The translations under genes were made by a program, and so were the position numbers. Shown here piece after piece: positions 25,101 through 37,400 of a stretch of 64,000 bases of DNA; positions within the stretch are counted from its first letter, which is position 1, and the number at the start of each line of letters is the position of its first letter. Origin of the DNA: Undaria pinnatifida (lineage: Eukaryota; Sar; Phaeophyceae; Laminariales; Alariaceae); contig JABAKD010000026.1 of assembly GCA_012845835.1 (NCBI GenBank), positions 1,492,046 to 1,556,045 of the forward strand, in the 5' to 3' direction. The notes under the pieces are model-generated. The model searched no databases. It was not told the DNA's origin and was given only the letters and a program-made list of their open reading frames with translations.

Positions 25101-28100
25101 TCCCGGCCCTGCGCATGCAGCAGACCAAGCTCGATTTTATGTGTGACGTTGCCAAGGTGAGTCGTCCTTGCGTCACCAAACTTATCGCGAGTGTTTCGTC
25201 TGGTGATTCCACTGGGATTGAGTCGCCTGGTCGATGGAGTTGCTGTTGGCCGGCAAACGGGGATTTTTTTTCCTGCTATTATGTTGTGCCTGCATCGAGT
25301 GGCTTCCCGAGGCATTTGCTGTCGTACGTGTCCATTTGTTTTTTGGCGAGCGATCCGTAGCCTTTCCCGAGGGTTGCAACCACCCCGGCGTCCTCTAGAA
25401 GCAGATACAGCGCCCGAACGAAAAAAACACAAAGCTCGCGGTACGATGAAGGTATGCACGGCTCGGCCATGGAAGACCAAACGCAAGCCCAGTGAAGACG
25501 ACGGACCACCCACTCGATCTCGCTGCTTCACTTTTGGTCACCCGCCCCTCTGACCGCCACAGAATGTACCTACCTTTCGCGCTTGTTACCTGTGTTGGTA
25601 TTTTTTCGTCGCAGATGCCATCGAAGTCACCGTTTGCTGCCCCATTGGAGCGCATGCTACGACTGATACCTCTCATGGAGGAGCAAGTGGCTGCGTCGGA
25701 AGAGGTGTTGGCCGACCTTTTGGAGAAGCTCTCGGACATGGTGAGTCAGGCAGGAGCTTGTCTGAATATTACGCTTGTACAGATAATGTGCATGTGTTGA
25801 AGCTTATTGGTTCAGGTTCCATCGCACCTTTTCAGCTCCGCCCACGTTTTCGGGGACAAACTAGTTGAAGTTCGAAAAGAGGGTAGGGTTGTGTTTGCAG
25901 TGGTAGAAGGGTTAAGGTTGGGACGAGCGGGCGGGGCTGATGAGCTTTGGGACGACAAATAAGAAAATATTTACCGAGAGCGTGCTATTAGAAGTGCTGT
26001 TGTCTTTAGGTCACCGTCCCGGCCGGGCACCCCTCAAGGTTCTAGTCCGAGCGAGTGACCGGTCAGTACCGAAGCAGTACCATAAGAACTTTCAATAGGG
26101 GGCGTTATACATGCACGGGGGGGTCGGGTAGGGAATTCAGTAGGGGTCAGTAGGGGTCGATTTCGCGAATGTCGTGCGTGGGTCGCGGCGTTTAAGGTGT
26201 GTGCCTAGATGGACGGGGAGAACAACAGGACGTGCTAACGCTCTACCGCCGGGCGAGAAACCCTCTACCTGCTGGGAGAAGCGTTTGAGCTATCAATCAA
26301 TCTTATGGCCTAGCCTGGGATGCTAAAGTCCAGAGTTTTATGTCTAGTCTATGGTGCTGAGCAGAACAAAACATTCGTTCTGCTGACAAACGCACCGGAT
26401 AATGATCTAGCGCATTCGATGCTTAATGTCGGTGCCAAAGGTCGCATACATGCGTCAAGAAGAACTGTTTCAGGTGGTTCTGCCAAGCGCTGAATTCATG
26501 AGAAATTCGTAAGTCACTTCTTAGAAGAGGCGCACCGTATGCATTCATGGCAGGGGCTGGAAGACAGCGTGTCGTCTTGGTTCGACGGCGACAGCATGCA
26601 AAGTTTCTTCGAGTTTCAGGTGAAAAGGGTGATGCCTTAGGCTCGTCGGCGATTATAGAACGGTGTGGATTATGGGAAGCGTGAAAAACAATCCTCGGGT
26701 GGCGTACAGGGCGACTGTTTTCTGCATATCACCCCGTTGGTAGTGCTGTCTTGCCGTTCTGATTTTGACGCAAACCTGAGGCTATGGCGGTATGTGAGGT
26801 AACGCTGGTCGGGCCAACAAATGTCGTCGTGCGTTGCTGCGGCACCTCATCGACCCCCTGCTTGATAAGTCAACGGTGAAAACTTCTGTCGCCTGCAAGA
26901 AAGCCTAATCAACCCCCGATCGATCGCTCACTGTCAACAACGATAGAAAATCGGGACACAAAGGGGGAAAGTGAAACTCGCCAAAGAGGCATACATCGCC
27001 AACAGCAGAGCGGGCCTGCGAATCCTCGACGGGCGTTTACCGAGAAAAAACGGGTCTTCTCTCTGTCGAGACATCGATCCCACACTCACGAGCCCGGGTT
27101 GCAAGTTTGGCTGCAAAACAATGTGTGCTCGTTTGTCGACAAGGGTGTGCCAATCGCTCGGTTTCTCCTACGAGCGCCCCGTCGCCGCTCGTTGCGCCCC
27201 CGTTGATAGTATCTAGATGGCAATCCTCAAGAAACGTCAACCAGGTCGGTTGTGTTGATTGGTTGATTGGTTGGCTGGTTGGTTGGAGTCGGTTGCTGGT
27301 TTGTCGAATGGCTAGGTGTATTCCGTCCGCTTCTCTGCGCTTCGTGGCCTCACCCTCCCGCCACCCCTCACTCGATACGGTACACTCGGAATAACCTTGC
27401 TCTACGCAGACGGCACCAACGGCAGAGACGAAAGAGGTGTTCCGTGGGGTGGATTTGGTCGCTTGCAAGTCTTACTCTGCCCGAGGAGTGGTTACGATCG
27501 GGATGTGGTTCGGCGACTCCTTCTTCGTCGTTTTAGGAGAAGGGGGTGAAGAGCAGCCGCTGCTAGATTCTAGGTGGGATGTAACTATTAATAGGACGTG
27601 GTATGTGCATGGCACGGCGTTGCCGTAGATCGTGCAGAGTGCCCACAAGAAAGGTGAATACTGAGGACGGGTTACATTTCTGAATTGTCTAAGGATTGTT
27701 TTATAGTTTTTTTTTTACTGTTTTTTCGCCTCGTGATGTGTGCCGGGTGCGTGCGTGCACCGATCGTTGTACACGCATGCAACTGTGTCGTAAGCCTGGC
27801 GGCTTGTTTTCATCTGGTGACGGTAGTGACGCCGAACAGTCTCATGTTAGCGCACCATTTAGACCAAGGATTGGTATGGTGATATTCTTCTCGAGAATAG
27901 CTTAAATTTAGCAGTGTATGATCTGCGTTGCCTTGTGGAATGTTGTAGCTGCACTGTGCGTGGGCACTGTTGGAGGCAAACAGAGCTGTCTCCTGCATCC
28001 GGTTGCTTGTGGCGACGAAGGCGCGTCATGCGTTTCACGGTCCCTAACTCCTCCGCCCGCGTCAAGGTTTCCGAACGTGTCGGCAAAGGGGAGAGGGTAC

Positions 28101-31100
28101 CAGATCCGCGCACTGGCAAACGGGGTGGAAGGGTGGGAGGAGCTGAGGAAGGTGGCGGTGTGGCAGACAGCGGCGGCGCTGCAGCTGGAAATGGAAACGA
28201 AGATGATCAAGGCAAGAATCGGTGTGGGGAACAAAAATTCGCCAAAATATGTTTCACCACAAATGGCTGCGCGCAGGGTGCATGTACGCACCCACTTCCT
28301 GCCGTAGGGAGCACTACTGCTGTTGACAATGCATCATGCAGTTGGAGTTGAAAGCCAAGAGAGGAACACCACTTACATGTGGAGGGCAAAGTGTTGCTGA
28401 GAATCTTCCCTCGCGCTTGTAGCATCTGCGTCTTCCCATCCGGGTCCGTAAGACATCAGCTAGTCTCCTGATGTTCGTGCTAATATTGTCTCGCGACGAT
28501 ATCCGGATGGTGCTGTGACACGAAAACAGTGCCGGCGGGCCACCAAAAAAACGTCGTAGCTCCGACTGTATATACTGGTAGTGTGCAAGCGGTGCTTTAA
28601 CAAGTCGTCTGCGAGAGACCCGTAATGCCGAGGCGATTTAGCATAGTTACATGTCACCCGCCCCGCTGTTACCGTTTCCTGGCATATCAAGTCTAACCCG
28701 AAACCTGCCCAAAACAGGCCGGGGAAAAAGAGAGCGCAGAGAAGAATGCGTCAGGTGGGGACCGGGGCGTGGACGGGAGCGGGCGCAAAGACATTTCCTC
28801 CGAACTGGCTAAAACGGCAATGGAGCGTACTGCCGAGTCGGGATCTTGGGCAAGTGGAGGGGCACGCGGTGAAACAGCTAGTCGGGACGGAGGGAGTGGC
28901 GGAGGATTCGCAGCAGGTGCAGTGCGTCACGCCATCATATCAATATAATTACTCGGGGGACGAAAATTATTTCAATCCAGACTTGACCCAGAAGAAAAAA
29001 TAATACTATTGGCTGCGAGTGGCCAAAGTTTCTAGGTATACCACACTTGGCTCCGAGCGGCGAAAGTTTGTAGGTATCCTCTTTTCTGAATCTCGTTTAC
29101 CTCATATTCGAATCCGTGCCCTTTGGTGCAGCGCAACACACGTAAGTTAAACGACGTTATTTTCTGCTGTGCATCTCGCATATTGGGAGCACGCGTACAC
29201 AACTGTGGTGCAATGCGGTGCACCATCAATGGACAGATAGCACACGCAACACCGGAATATGCTGCCCTTGCTGACCACGGCATTTTTCGCGTCTAAACGC
29301 AACGATCGTAGCCTTACGTTTTTCTATCATTGAGTCTGTCGCTGTAGTAAGGCACCCGTCCGTCGATCAGATCGGTTTAACAGCCTCGACATTCCTCCGT
29401 ATATCCCACCGTAGACACACCTTGCGCCTCTGAAAGAAAATGCGTTGGTTCGCAGGAGAAGCCAGCTGTGTTCGTCTAATCCCCCTGCCTGTGGTCGCGC
29501 CTCCTCCCCCGATGCCCGAAACTTGTTTGTAGCATTGGCCGGCGTGACTGGGGGGGGTAGCGTGCTAGCAGAGCCGAAGGATTCGAGTATGGGACATGGA
29601 CACCTCGCGGGAGGCGAAACTTTAAGGGCGGGGGCGACGGAGGCAGGCGCTAGGGGCAATGATGGACCGGAAATGGGGGCGGGGAGAAAAGAGGTCAAGA
29701 GGCTGGAGGAAAGCAGCGAACGGGAACCCGCAGGTGACTGGTATTTCGGTGAAAGAAGCAGATTTGCAACCCCTTGCCTGATTTTGGTCTTGGGGTTCAA
29801 CCCATGCAATCCATTGCAGCGGTTCGCAGCGGTGGCCACACACTAAGCCCTATCGTGATACACATCGTCGAACACCGTGGCACTGTGTCAATGCGTTTGC
29901 TTGTTATGAGGGGGCTCCGAAACAGGGCGTGGGATAAAATTTGCAGACGTAACGGCACCGAACAATGCGCGGGATATTGAAGTTCAGTCTATACAATGGA
30001 ACCGCAATAATGCGTGCACACTCCGCGTTGTGCAGGAAGAATCCTCAAACGTAAGGGGTTAGTCGTGGGTAAATTTCATTCAGTACGCGACCATACGCAT
30101 CAAGGATTGCATCTGGGTGTTTCTGATTAAATGCAAATTTCCCAACCTCTATCCTCGCTTCTTCTCCTTTTATGAAGGGCTCCTACATCTTCAGTATCCA
30201 AGCGCAAGCACGACGGGGGCTGTATATACCTTGGCCCACAGTCCAACAAAATCGTTGGAATGTGCTTTACATTTACTTGTCACTACGCCCACAACCCTTA
30301 CTCCAATCGCATGGGAAAAATTATCGGAATGAAGATGCAACGCGGAGGTCTGTGAACTATCAAGTTGACCAAGTCGTAAAAAACACTACTGATTTCGTAC
30401 CATATCGGTGTGGCGGCCGGATGAGTTACAGCTATCCATGATGCGTCGAAAAAGAGAACAAGCTTGGTGCAGACCCCTGAACCGTTACCGTACCCCTATT
30501 TGAACCTCCTCAGACGACAAGGTTGAAGCACCGGATGACGCCGAAGGCCATCACGCCGCGGCAAAAGCCCTGACTAACACCAAGGTAGGCTGCACGGTGC
30601 AGAGGGATGCGTGAGCGGAAACTGTAAAGCTTATCTGACAAACTACCACAGCCGCACCCACCCGTTCTCGGGCCGTTAATGTTTTTTCTTCCAGATTTTT
30701 CTGTGTTCGGAGCGTAATTTGAACGGGTCCTTCAATGGAGAATCAGTGGCAAGTCTAGACGGTTCGTGACAGAGATCCTCAACGAGATAAAGCATAGTTT
30801 TACTCGTAGGACGAAAGTGTGCCATGACGTCACTGATGTTGTCTAGCAATGTAAGAGTGCCTATTGAGACAGTGGTCTAGCGGACAACAAGAACTGTTGA
30901 CACTTCTGCAAAAACCTCTCAACAAACTAAAAAGAATCCGACACGTGTCGTCGGCAAGACTCCCAGCCAGTAGCATCGCACTTGAGCGTCCAGTGCAACT
31001 CTCAGGAGTAGTTCTTGCTCTTCTTACAGAGTAAGTATTGCTCCTTTTACAGGCAGTCAGTGCTTCTCTTACGGTGCAGATACTTCTCCTCTATCAGACC

Positions 31101-31352
31101 AATCACTGTCGCGACGTAAATTGCTCGTTTCCACAGCGTATTCCCAAAATGTCGGAGCCTCAGTGCTATGAGTGTGGTTTGCCTTCCGTCTTCCCGCAGG
31201 TTGCTCTTCCACACCACCTGACGCCTATGGCCGGGTTAGAGGACAAACTCAAAAAAATGCGCACGGACATGCAGCACGAGAGTGGGAGCGCACCTTGGGA
31301 CGCGTTCGGTAGACCCCGGGCTGCCCTCCTCGGGGCCAAGCCGCATAAATAG
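19138..31352 (+). CDS. 13-exon gene for a 638-aa protein with a duplicated unknown domain
   Basis: Exons I infer: 19138-19350, 20010-20164, 22296-22493, 23167-23272, 23997-24163, 25027-25156, 25615-25740, 26530-26619, 27410-27573, 28067-28211, 28718-28916, 30514-30584, 31200-31352. All phases agree from ATG to TAG (1,917 nt). Residues 1-50 are acidic and Ser/Gly-rich. Domain copy 1 (about 51-224) and copy 2 (about 253-445) share QTYIV/QTYVI, VLFRxGxWCYxG (W79/W284), LxDIPxxxPxLxxQQxxLxF, AHxxxxW, DDDSSASTYFELQ/DGDSMQSFFEFQ and LVACKxYxARG (C195/C414). The tail has GVEGWEELRKVAVWQTAAAL (helical) and a low-complexity Ser/Gly stretch. There are no membrane segments. Intron 10 would use a GC donor (aag, then gcaaga). 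I do not recognise the family. Two adjacent genes instead of one is the main alternative, but exon 5 has no start codon. Confidence 0.6.
21100..21970. repeat. palindrome-word array inside intron 2
   Basis: Words such as cccgcgggc, ccatgg, ccgcgg and gggtgcccgc fill 21,270-21,560 and 21,690-21,905. The flanks carry aatagtgccgg (21,100-21,235) and ataccgacactatt (21,945-21,965), the same family as the clusters at 16.0 and 17.2 kb. Probably a second foldback-type element, different in sequence from the one at 5.0 kb. Confidence 0.55.
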
Positions 31353-32584
31353 GAACCAATTGGCGAGATACGCGTCTGTGGGCGTGTTGTCGCTGCGGGG
31401 GGCTTAACGCGTCCCTCTGGAAGGACCCGCCAGAGTTAGTTTGCTTTGAGATTTAGTGCGTTGTGCTTTGCGGTGATGTTTTCGCCAAAAGCCTTGTTAT
31501 CGCTGTACGCGAGAGAACGGCCGTGAGGTAGAATGCAAGTTAGATAACAACAAATACGTAGAATTTGCGGGAAGGGGGGAGCGGGGAATGTACTATACAC
31601 AACGCTGAACATTATGGGCCGTTTTTGAGGTGTCGGTAGTAGCTGATGGTCCGAATGCAACGTTCAACGCAAGCAGTTGTTCGGTCGTCGTTGCGCGGGT
31701 TATCATCTAATCGTGTGATTATGCTTATTTCATGTTTTCCAGGGGGGCGTGTTGTGATGTGTGCTCCACCTGGACGCAACCCATCGTATGTATAGGTTTT
31801 CATTTTCATCTGAGCTGAGCCTGTCCCGCAAGCAAGAACTACTCGTGACAGAGGATAACGTCGACGTGTCACTAATAACACAATGCTCGCCGAGAAACGC
31901 AAAACGATACAAAAAAAAAAGTTACTGCAGCAGCAACAACAACAGCATCGTTAATAATGCTGACCTCAGTTATGTGTGTCTACACTAAAATCAGTCGGCC
32001 GGGGTGGGGGGATAGACTCCTGTGGCCACGGCTTGTTGTGCGGAACGTCGCCGAGGGTAAAACCTTCCACGATCGAAAATGAAAAATGAGAACCAAAACA
32101 AAAACAAGAACAATGAGGCCTATAGCCCGTGGGATTTTGCCATTCATCATTCGTTATTTATTGCCGACGGCATCTTACGTGTGTTTGAAGGGCCTCGCGG
32201 ATGCACCGTCCTAGGACGCTTCGGCCGCGGCTTCGGCGGGCGTCGGGGGGGGTCATCCCGGAATGGTTTCCCGAAAAAGGGAAAACGTGTCGTCTCGCGC
32301 CGCGATATCTTGCGCTCGTTGCGACAAGAGACTCTAAAGCGTGAAAAGCGCACGGGGCAGAATATGTATCCTTCTACTGTATTATTTAATAAATCAAACA
32401 CGACTTTTTTCATGCAAGGACGTGTTGCGCGTGGTTACCGGGGCCGAAAGCTCCTTCAGAACTGAAAACACGTTTAGGGAAAAAACATTACTTTCAATCC
32501 TCGTTGGGTCATTCCTGCAGTAGTAGTATATTAATAGCGAACAGAAAGAAGCGGTCTACGTTGAAACGCTTACCTGGTACCTGG
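31353..32584. other. intergenic; no gene supported
   Basis: A 128-codon frame at 32,079-32,465 is basic and low in complexity, with no family match and no splice context. Nothing else was seen. Confidence 0.4.
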
Positions 32585-32586
32585 TA

Positions 32587-32670
32587 TTATTTTAAATCAA
32601 TCTGTCTAAACACGTCAGCTGTGAGTTCGATAGATTTGCGGTCGATACTCATCTTTGCAAGCTGCGTGGT
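32587..32670 (-). repeat. MSID dispersed repeat, coding-like copy
   Basis: On the - strand, cgcagcttgcaaag is followed by an ATG (32,652) and MSIDRKSIELTADVFRQIDLK then a stop. Same peptide as the copies at 54.9, 61.6, 62.1 and 62.15 kb. Confidence 0.75.
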
Positions 32671-33204
32671 ACACCTGCCACTCGTTTGTCCTATTATTAT
32701 GGATGTTGTCAGGATGAACATTTTTAAACAGCCAATGATAGTAATAATCAATAATAATGGAGAAGTCAAATAAGACACACGATGTGCGCGAAAATATGTG
32801 GAAGTGACGTCCTTGAAAATTAGTTAAAAAATGTGATAATATAGCTGGAGTAATATAGCTGGAGTGTATTTTCTTTTTTTATAACATATACTTTAAGGTA
32901 TAAGCTTAATTAAGCTTTATTTCATTATACACCAGAGAGAGGCGGTATGTATGATACAACACCCTCCCGAGGAAACACACCACTTCGGACGAATGCCCAA
33001 GCTGGATTCCTCGAGAACGTGTGTGTGGAGCGTGGGCAGACGCGGAGGGCGAACGATATATTTCCGTAACGCCGCTATTAATACTACCCGCATACCGCTC
33101 GTACTGCTGTATGTAATAAATCCGTTGTGCCTGCCCCCCTTGTCGTCGAGGAGGAAAACGGCTCGGGGGCGGTGTCTTGCAATGAATGGGTGGTATACGT
33201 ATTG
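32671..33204. other. intergenic; no gene seen
   Basis: AT-rich with short frames only. Confidence 0.35.
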
Positions 33205-33400
33205 TTGTTGTTGTTGTTGTTGTCGTTGTTCTCACATTAACTCGCATAATCAAGTCCGTGGTCACAGGACAGGCTCCTGTCACTCTGGAGCTGAGGAATA
33301 CCCCAGGGAAAAACACACACAACCCAAGGTGGTACACGCATATATCACAGCTGACGCAATTCATGCCTCCACCAGAAACATATCGTAAAAGTGAAATCGT
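33205..33400 (-). mobile_element. AAC-tailed dispersed element, copy 2, inverted
   Basis: Reverse complement of 18,130-18,310: about nine gtt units, then ctcacattaactcgcataatc, ctgaggaataccccagg, aacccaaggtggtacacgca and ttcatgcctccaccagaaac. Confidence 0.75.
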
Positions 33401-34429
33401 ATTATAGGTAGTATGCAGTGGGGGATATGAGGGACGCGTGCCTAGTGAGTATATATCACATAAACAGGCACAGGCCTGCTATTTTCCCTATTCTCTGATA
33501 TCTGTGATGTACCAGGTATTGAGTATGCCTGTGCATGTATTATGTGGACGTGTGCTGGTGTGTGTGCTGGTGTGGACGACGCGTGGAGGCACAGGACGAT
33601 GACAATGTGACTCATTTTCGAACTAACCTACGTAATAAGTGTCGGGATTCGTGCCGGATAATATTTTTCTTGATCATACATAGACTACACTCTGTATCAA
33701 AAAACAACCAACAACGCAGAATCACAACGACGTCACGACGACACAACGAACAACGCAGAATCGTGACAATCGTGACAAAAGGCCTGCCTCGTATGTATAA
33801 ATCACACGCTTCGGAACATTTTGTCGATTTTGTCGTGACTTTTTCACGTACATGATACATGCCAGGCCTCAGGAGAAGCAGCACCTTCTCTGCCGGGCTT
33901 CGCCAAGCATACCAGAAAGGGCAGGCACAGCCTGCCGCACTACTGCTACGTACTAGGCAGCTCCCGAGAACATAATAAACGACACAGGGCGAGTACTCGT
34001 ACGCAGCGCGAGTCGTCCTTCACCGCTGCCCGCTGCGCGTTACATCGACATGCAACGAAACAGGAACATACTCACACTCCAATACTCCGTATTTTTTTAA
34101 TGACTTTTTGGGAGTCCCCGATCCCCTTGCTAACATCCACGAGCGTCGATTCGCCACCCAAACCCCAGCAGTGGCCAAGTTGACAAGTGGAAGCGTAGAC
34201 GTTCAAACGCACAACTGGCTGTCCCTTTCTGCCATCGAAATGCCAGCACGTTCTCCAGGCAGCAGCAGCACTACTGTCGGGACTTGGCGGCGCGAGTAAC
34301 AGCAGAGGATCATCTGTGCCCCGAGTTGATTATTTTCGCCGCGGACCAAGCAGAGCCCGAGACGAGCTGGGCAGACTTGAGAACTTGGATAGAAAGAGCG
34401 GCACCACCAACTATTTCACGGTTGGAGCA
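33401..34429 (+). other. upstream region of IRE1
   Basis: No gene. It should hold the promoter and 5' UTR. The open frame continues upstream of the chosen IRE1 start to 34,316, but without an earlier in-frame ATG. Confidence 0.4.
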
Positions 34430-37400
34430 ATGCGGAAGAAGAAGCGCGGGCGGGGCTCGATGAGATCACCTCCTCTCTCCCTCCTTGCTCTAGCAGCGAC
34501 TATCCAATGGAGCTCATCGCGACCTGTGAGCCTTGTACACCAGGAGCCGGAGCCGCCACTGCCGCTTCGCAAAGGCCCAGCAGATCGAAGCGCTTTCTCG
34601 CGAGAGGCAGCATTCGCAGCGAGAGCAGCGGCCAAGTCTGCTTCCACCTCCGTCGCTTCAGCGGAGCTCGACAACCCTAAAGCTGATGATGCCGCACCGC
34701 ATTCCAAGCACCCAACTCTAACGCCTCAGTATGCCGAGGTCGATGCCTCGCATGGCGTGGTAGTGCCAGGAGAAAGGCGTCGTCAGGACGGCGTCCGGGC
34801 GGTGGTTGTACCTGGAGAGCGAACCTCGCTGATCGTGGCAGGGACGGTTGACGGTCAGGTGCATGCCTTGGACCCCGCGACAGGAGACCTCAAGTGGTCC
34901 TTCAGCACGGGGGAGCCGCTTGTCAAGTCTTACCAGCAGCTACCCGGGCCTCTGGAGCAGGATAAGAAGTGGCTGATACCCACCCTCGACGGCTCCATGT
35001 TGGTGCACACTGCCCAGGGTTTACGGCGACCTGGGATCAATGCCCGAGTTCTGGTCGAGCAGACGCCTTTCCTCTCCACGGGTGGGACGTTCTATACTGG
35101 GTCTAAGGTTTCCCGTATATTTGGAGTGGACGCGCACACCGGCGAGCTACGCCAGGTGCTCTCGGGAGATACGGCGGAAGGCCTCGAGAGCAACCGCAGG
35201 CTGCTCGCAAGGAGCGGTAGCGACGAGGACGTGATATGGATTGGCCGCGACGATTACACCGCCCGAGCTTTCGACGTGTCCACAGGGCAGGAAGAGTGGA
35301 ACCTCACTATAGGCCATTTTGTGTCGTTGGATTGTCTTTATCTAGAGCAAGCTGCTTCATCGGGTGCTGACAGCAGCAGCAACGGGGGCACTCGCACCGC
35401 AGCCGCCGCCGCGGCAGGAGCAGCAGCGCACTCCGAGCAGACCCCCTCTCTAGTTGCCACCCCTGACGGCTCGCTTCGGCTGAAGGCACCTACGGGGATA
35501 GAAGCAGACCCTAGGAACCGCGCTTCGTCGCAGCAGTCCGACGCAGCCGCTGGCGACGATGACTGGAACGTTCCTCTCCCGGCACACGTCGCGAGCGTCT
35601 TCCAGGTGGCGCTCGAAGAAGGCTCCGCGCACACCTATATCCCTATGAGGCAGATGTCGCTATCGCAGTCGGCAGGGGTGGGAGGATCGCTGGTCAGCAG
35701 CGGCACCGGAGGTGTCGCTGCAGTGGGTGTGCTCGAGAACGGCCAGGTGTATGCCGTGGCACTGGATGAGCAGGATAGCGACGGAGAGGATAACGGTGGT
35801 GGGGGCGGAGGCAGCAACCGCAGCCCGGGAGGGGGGCACGGGACCCGGGGAAAGAAGGTCAGGGCGGGGGAGGGGAAAGCCATCCACGGTGGCAGGGCCA
35901 CCGCCACGCAGCCGCTATTGCCACCGGGGGACTGGCAGCGGGAGGGCGTCGGGGATGGGTTTGACCCTGGGGGAGGGTCGGAGGGAGGCGGCGGACACGG
36001 CCTGTCAGCCGCGCTTGTCCAGAGCCGGCCGTCCAAGGGGTCGTCCCAGTCTGGTGAGCGTTAAGAGCAGGTTCCCCTCAGAGGGCCGCCGCGTCTCGGC
36101 GGATGTGTTTTGGTCGTTAGTCAGTTTCTCTTTCTACCTGTTGCCGCGGTGGTGTCGAGAGGTGTCCTGATTTTCGTTCGTCGGCGTTTTTTTTTTTGTG
36201 CCCGTTGCTTGATAAAAATAAATTTACGTACAAAACGTGAAGCCAGCAGGTACATTATTAATATCAAGAGCGGCTTATTTTTTCAAGAGGGGCTGTCCGG
36301 CCCTTTTCGCCCTGTCTTCGTACGAGTCTTATGCGGCAGTGCAAGCTGCTCCAAACGCTTCCCTGGTATTACATCATAGGTATGATACCAGGAAAATGTG
36401 TTTTCAACACTTGACACAGCAGCAGTAGCATACACCGCTTTTAGTTGGCATGCGTCCATGTATGCCTTCACCGACGCAAGCATGAGCATGCTGCGCCGTG
36501 CTCTCTACACTGTAGTAGACCAACTTAAATGTCATGATATTAATAGTGCATGATGACAGCAGTACAAGCAGCATCATTACCGCAGTGTACAAGAGACGGA
36601 CATATCGGCCGCGCTCTTACCTCCTCCCTACAGACACTCACGCTCGCTCCCGTGGTGTTCACCTGGTACATCGCAGACCTATTAATAGTTTATGTACCCA
36701 GGCGCTTGGGGCTGCCGTAGCCGGTTGTTAGCGTTAGGTTCTGACCTTGGATACCTCTTACTCTGGCATATGACAAGGAGTACGTACAAGGTTCTCCTTC
36801 GGGGTAGGGTCGACTTGGGCTGAGCCTCATGTCGGCTCTTCGCTTGGAAATTCGGCCCAAAAAAGCTAATGGCGGATCCAAAACGTCACGCTCTCGGGTT
36901 TTTGGCTCATGTTATCGAAATTAGGCTCGAATTCTTTGAAATCGGCTCGCACGCACGAACCTGAGCTTTTGATGCGCGGGAAGAAGGCTCGGCTCGATCA
37001 GCGGTTATCGTTAGAAGATTTAAATAACAGTTCTAACGCTAACACTATGGGGTGAGCTGTCCATTGCTGTGGCTTGTGAAGGCTCTAGGTTGACTCGGCC
37101 GGCCTGGATGCTGTGCTTGGAAATACTCTATGTTGAGTCTGCCGGATCGGGATGCCGTGGCTTGGAAAATGTTTAGGTTGGTTGAGCCGTTTGCAAGATA
37201 GCCCTTAGCCAACTAGCGTACGCAAATACCAGGTACACAACAGTAGCTACCTGAGACAGATTTTTCATTCTCATACTACCTGCCGCCCCAGTGCTGGGGT
37301 GCTAAACAACAGGGTTTCCATCTAACATGCAGGTGTTTATATCAAGAGGAAGAGTGAAAACGGGCTTATAAATCAGAATTGCCCCGCCGGGGCGGTTAGT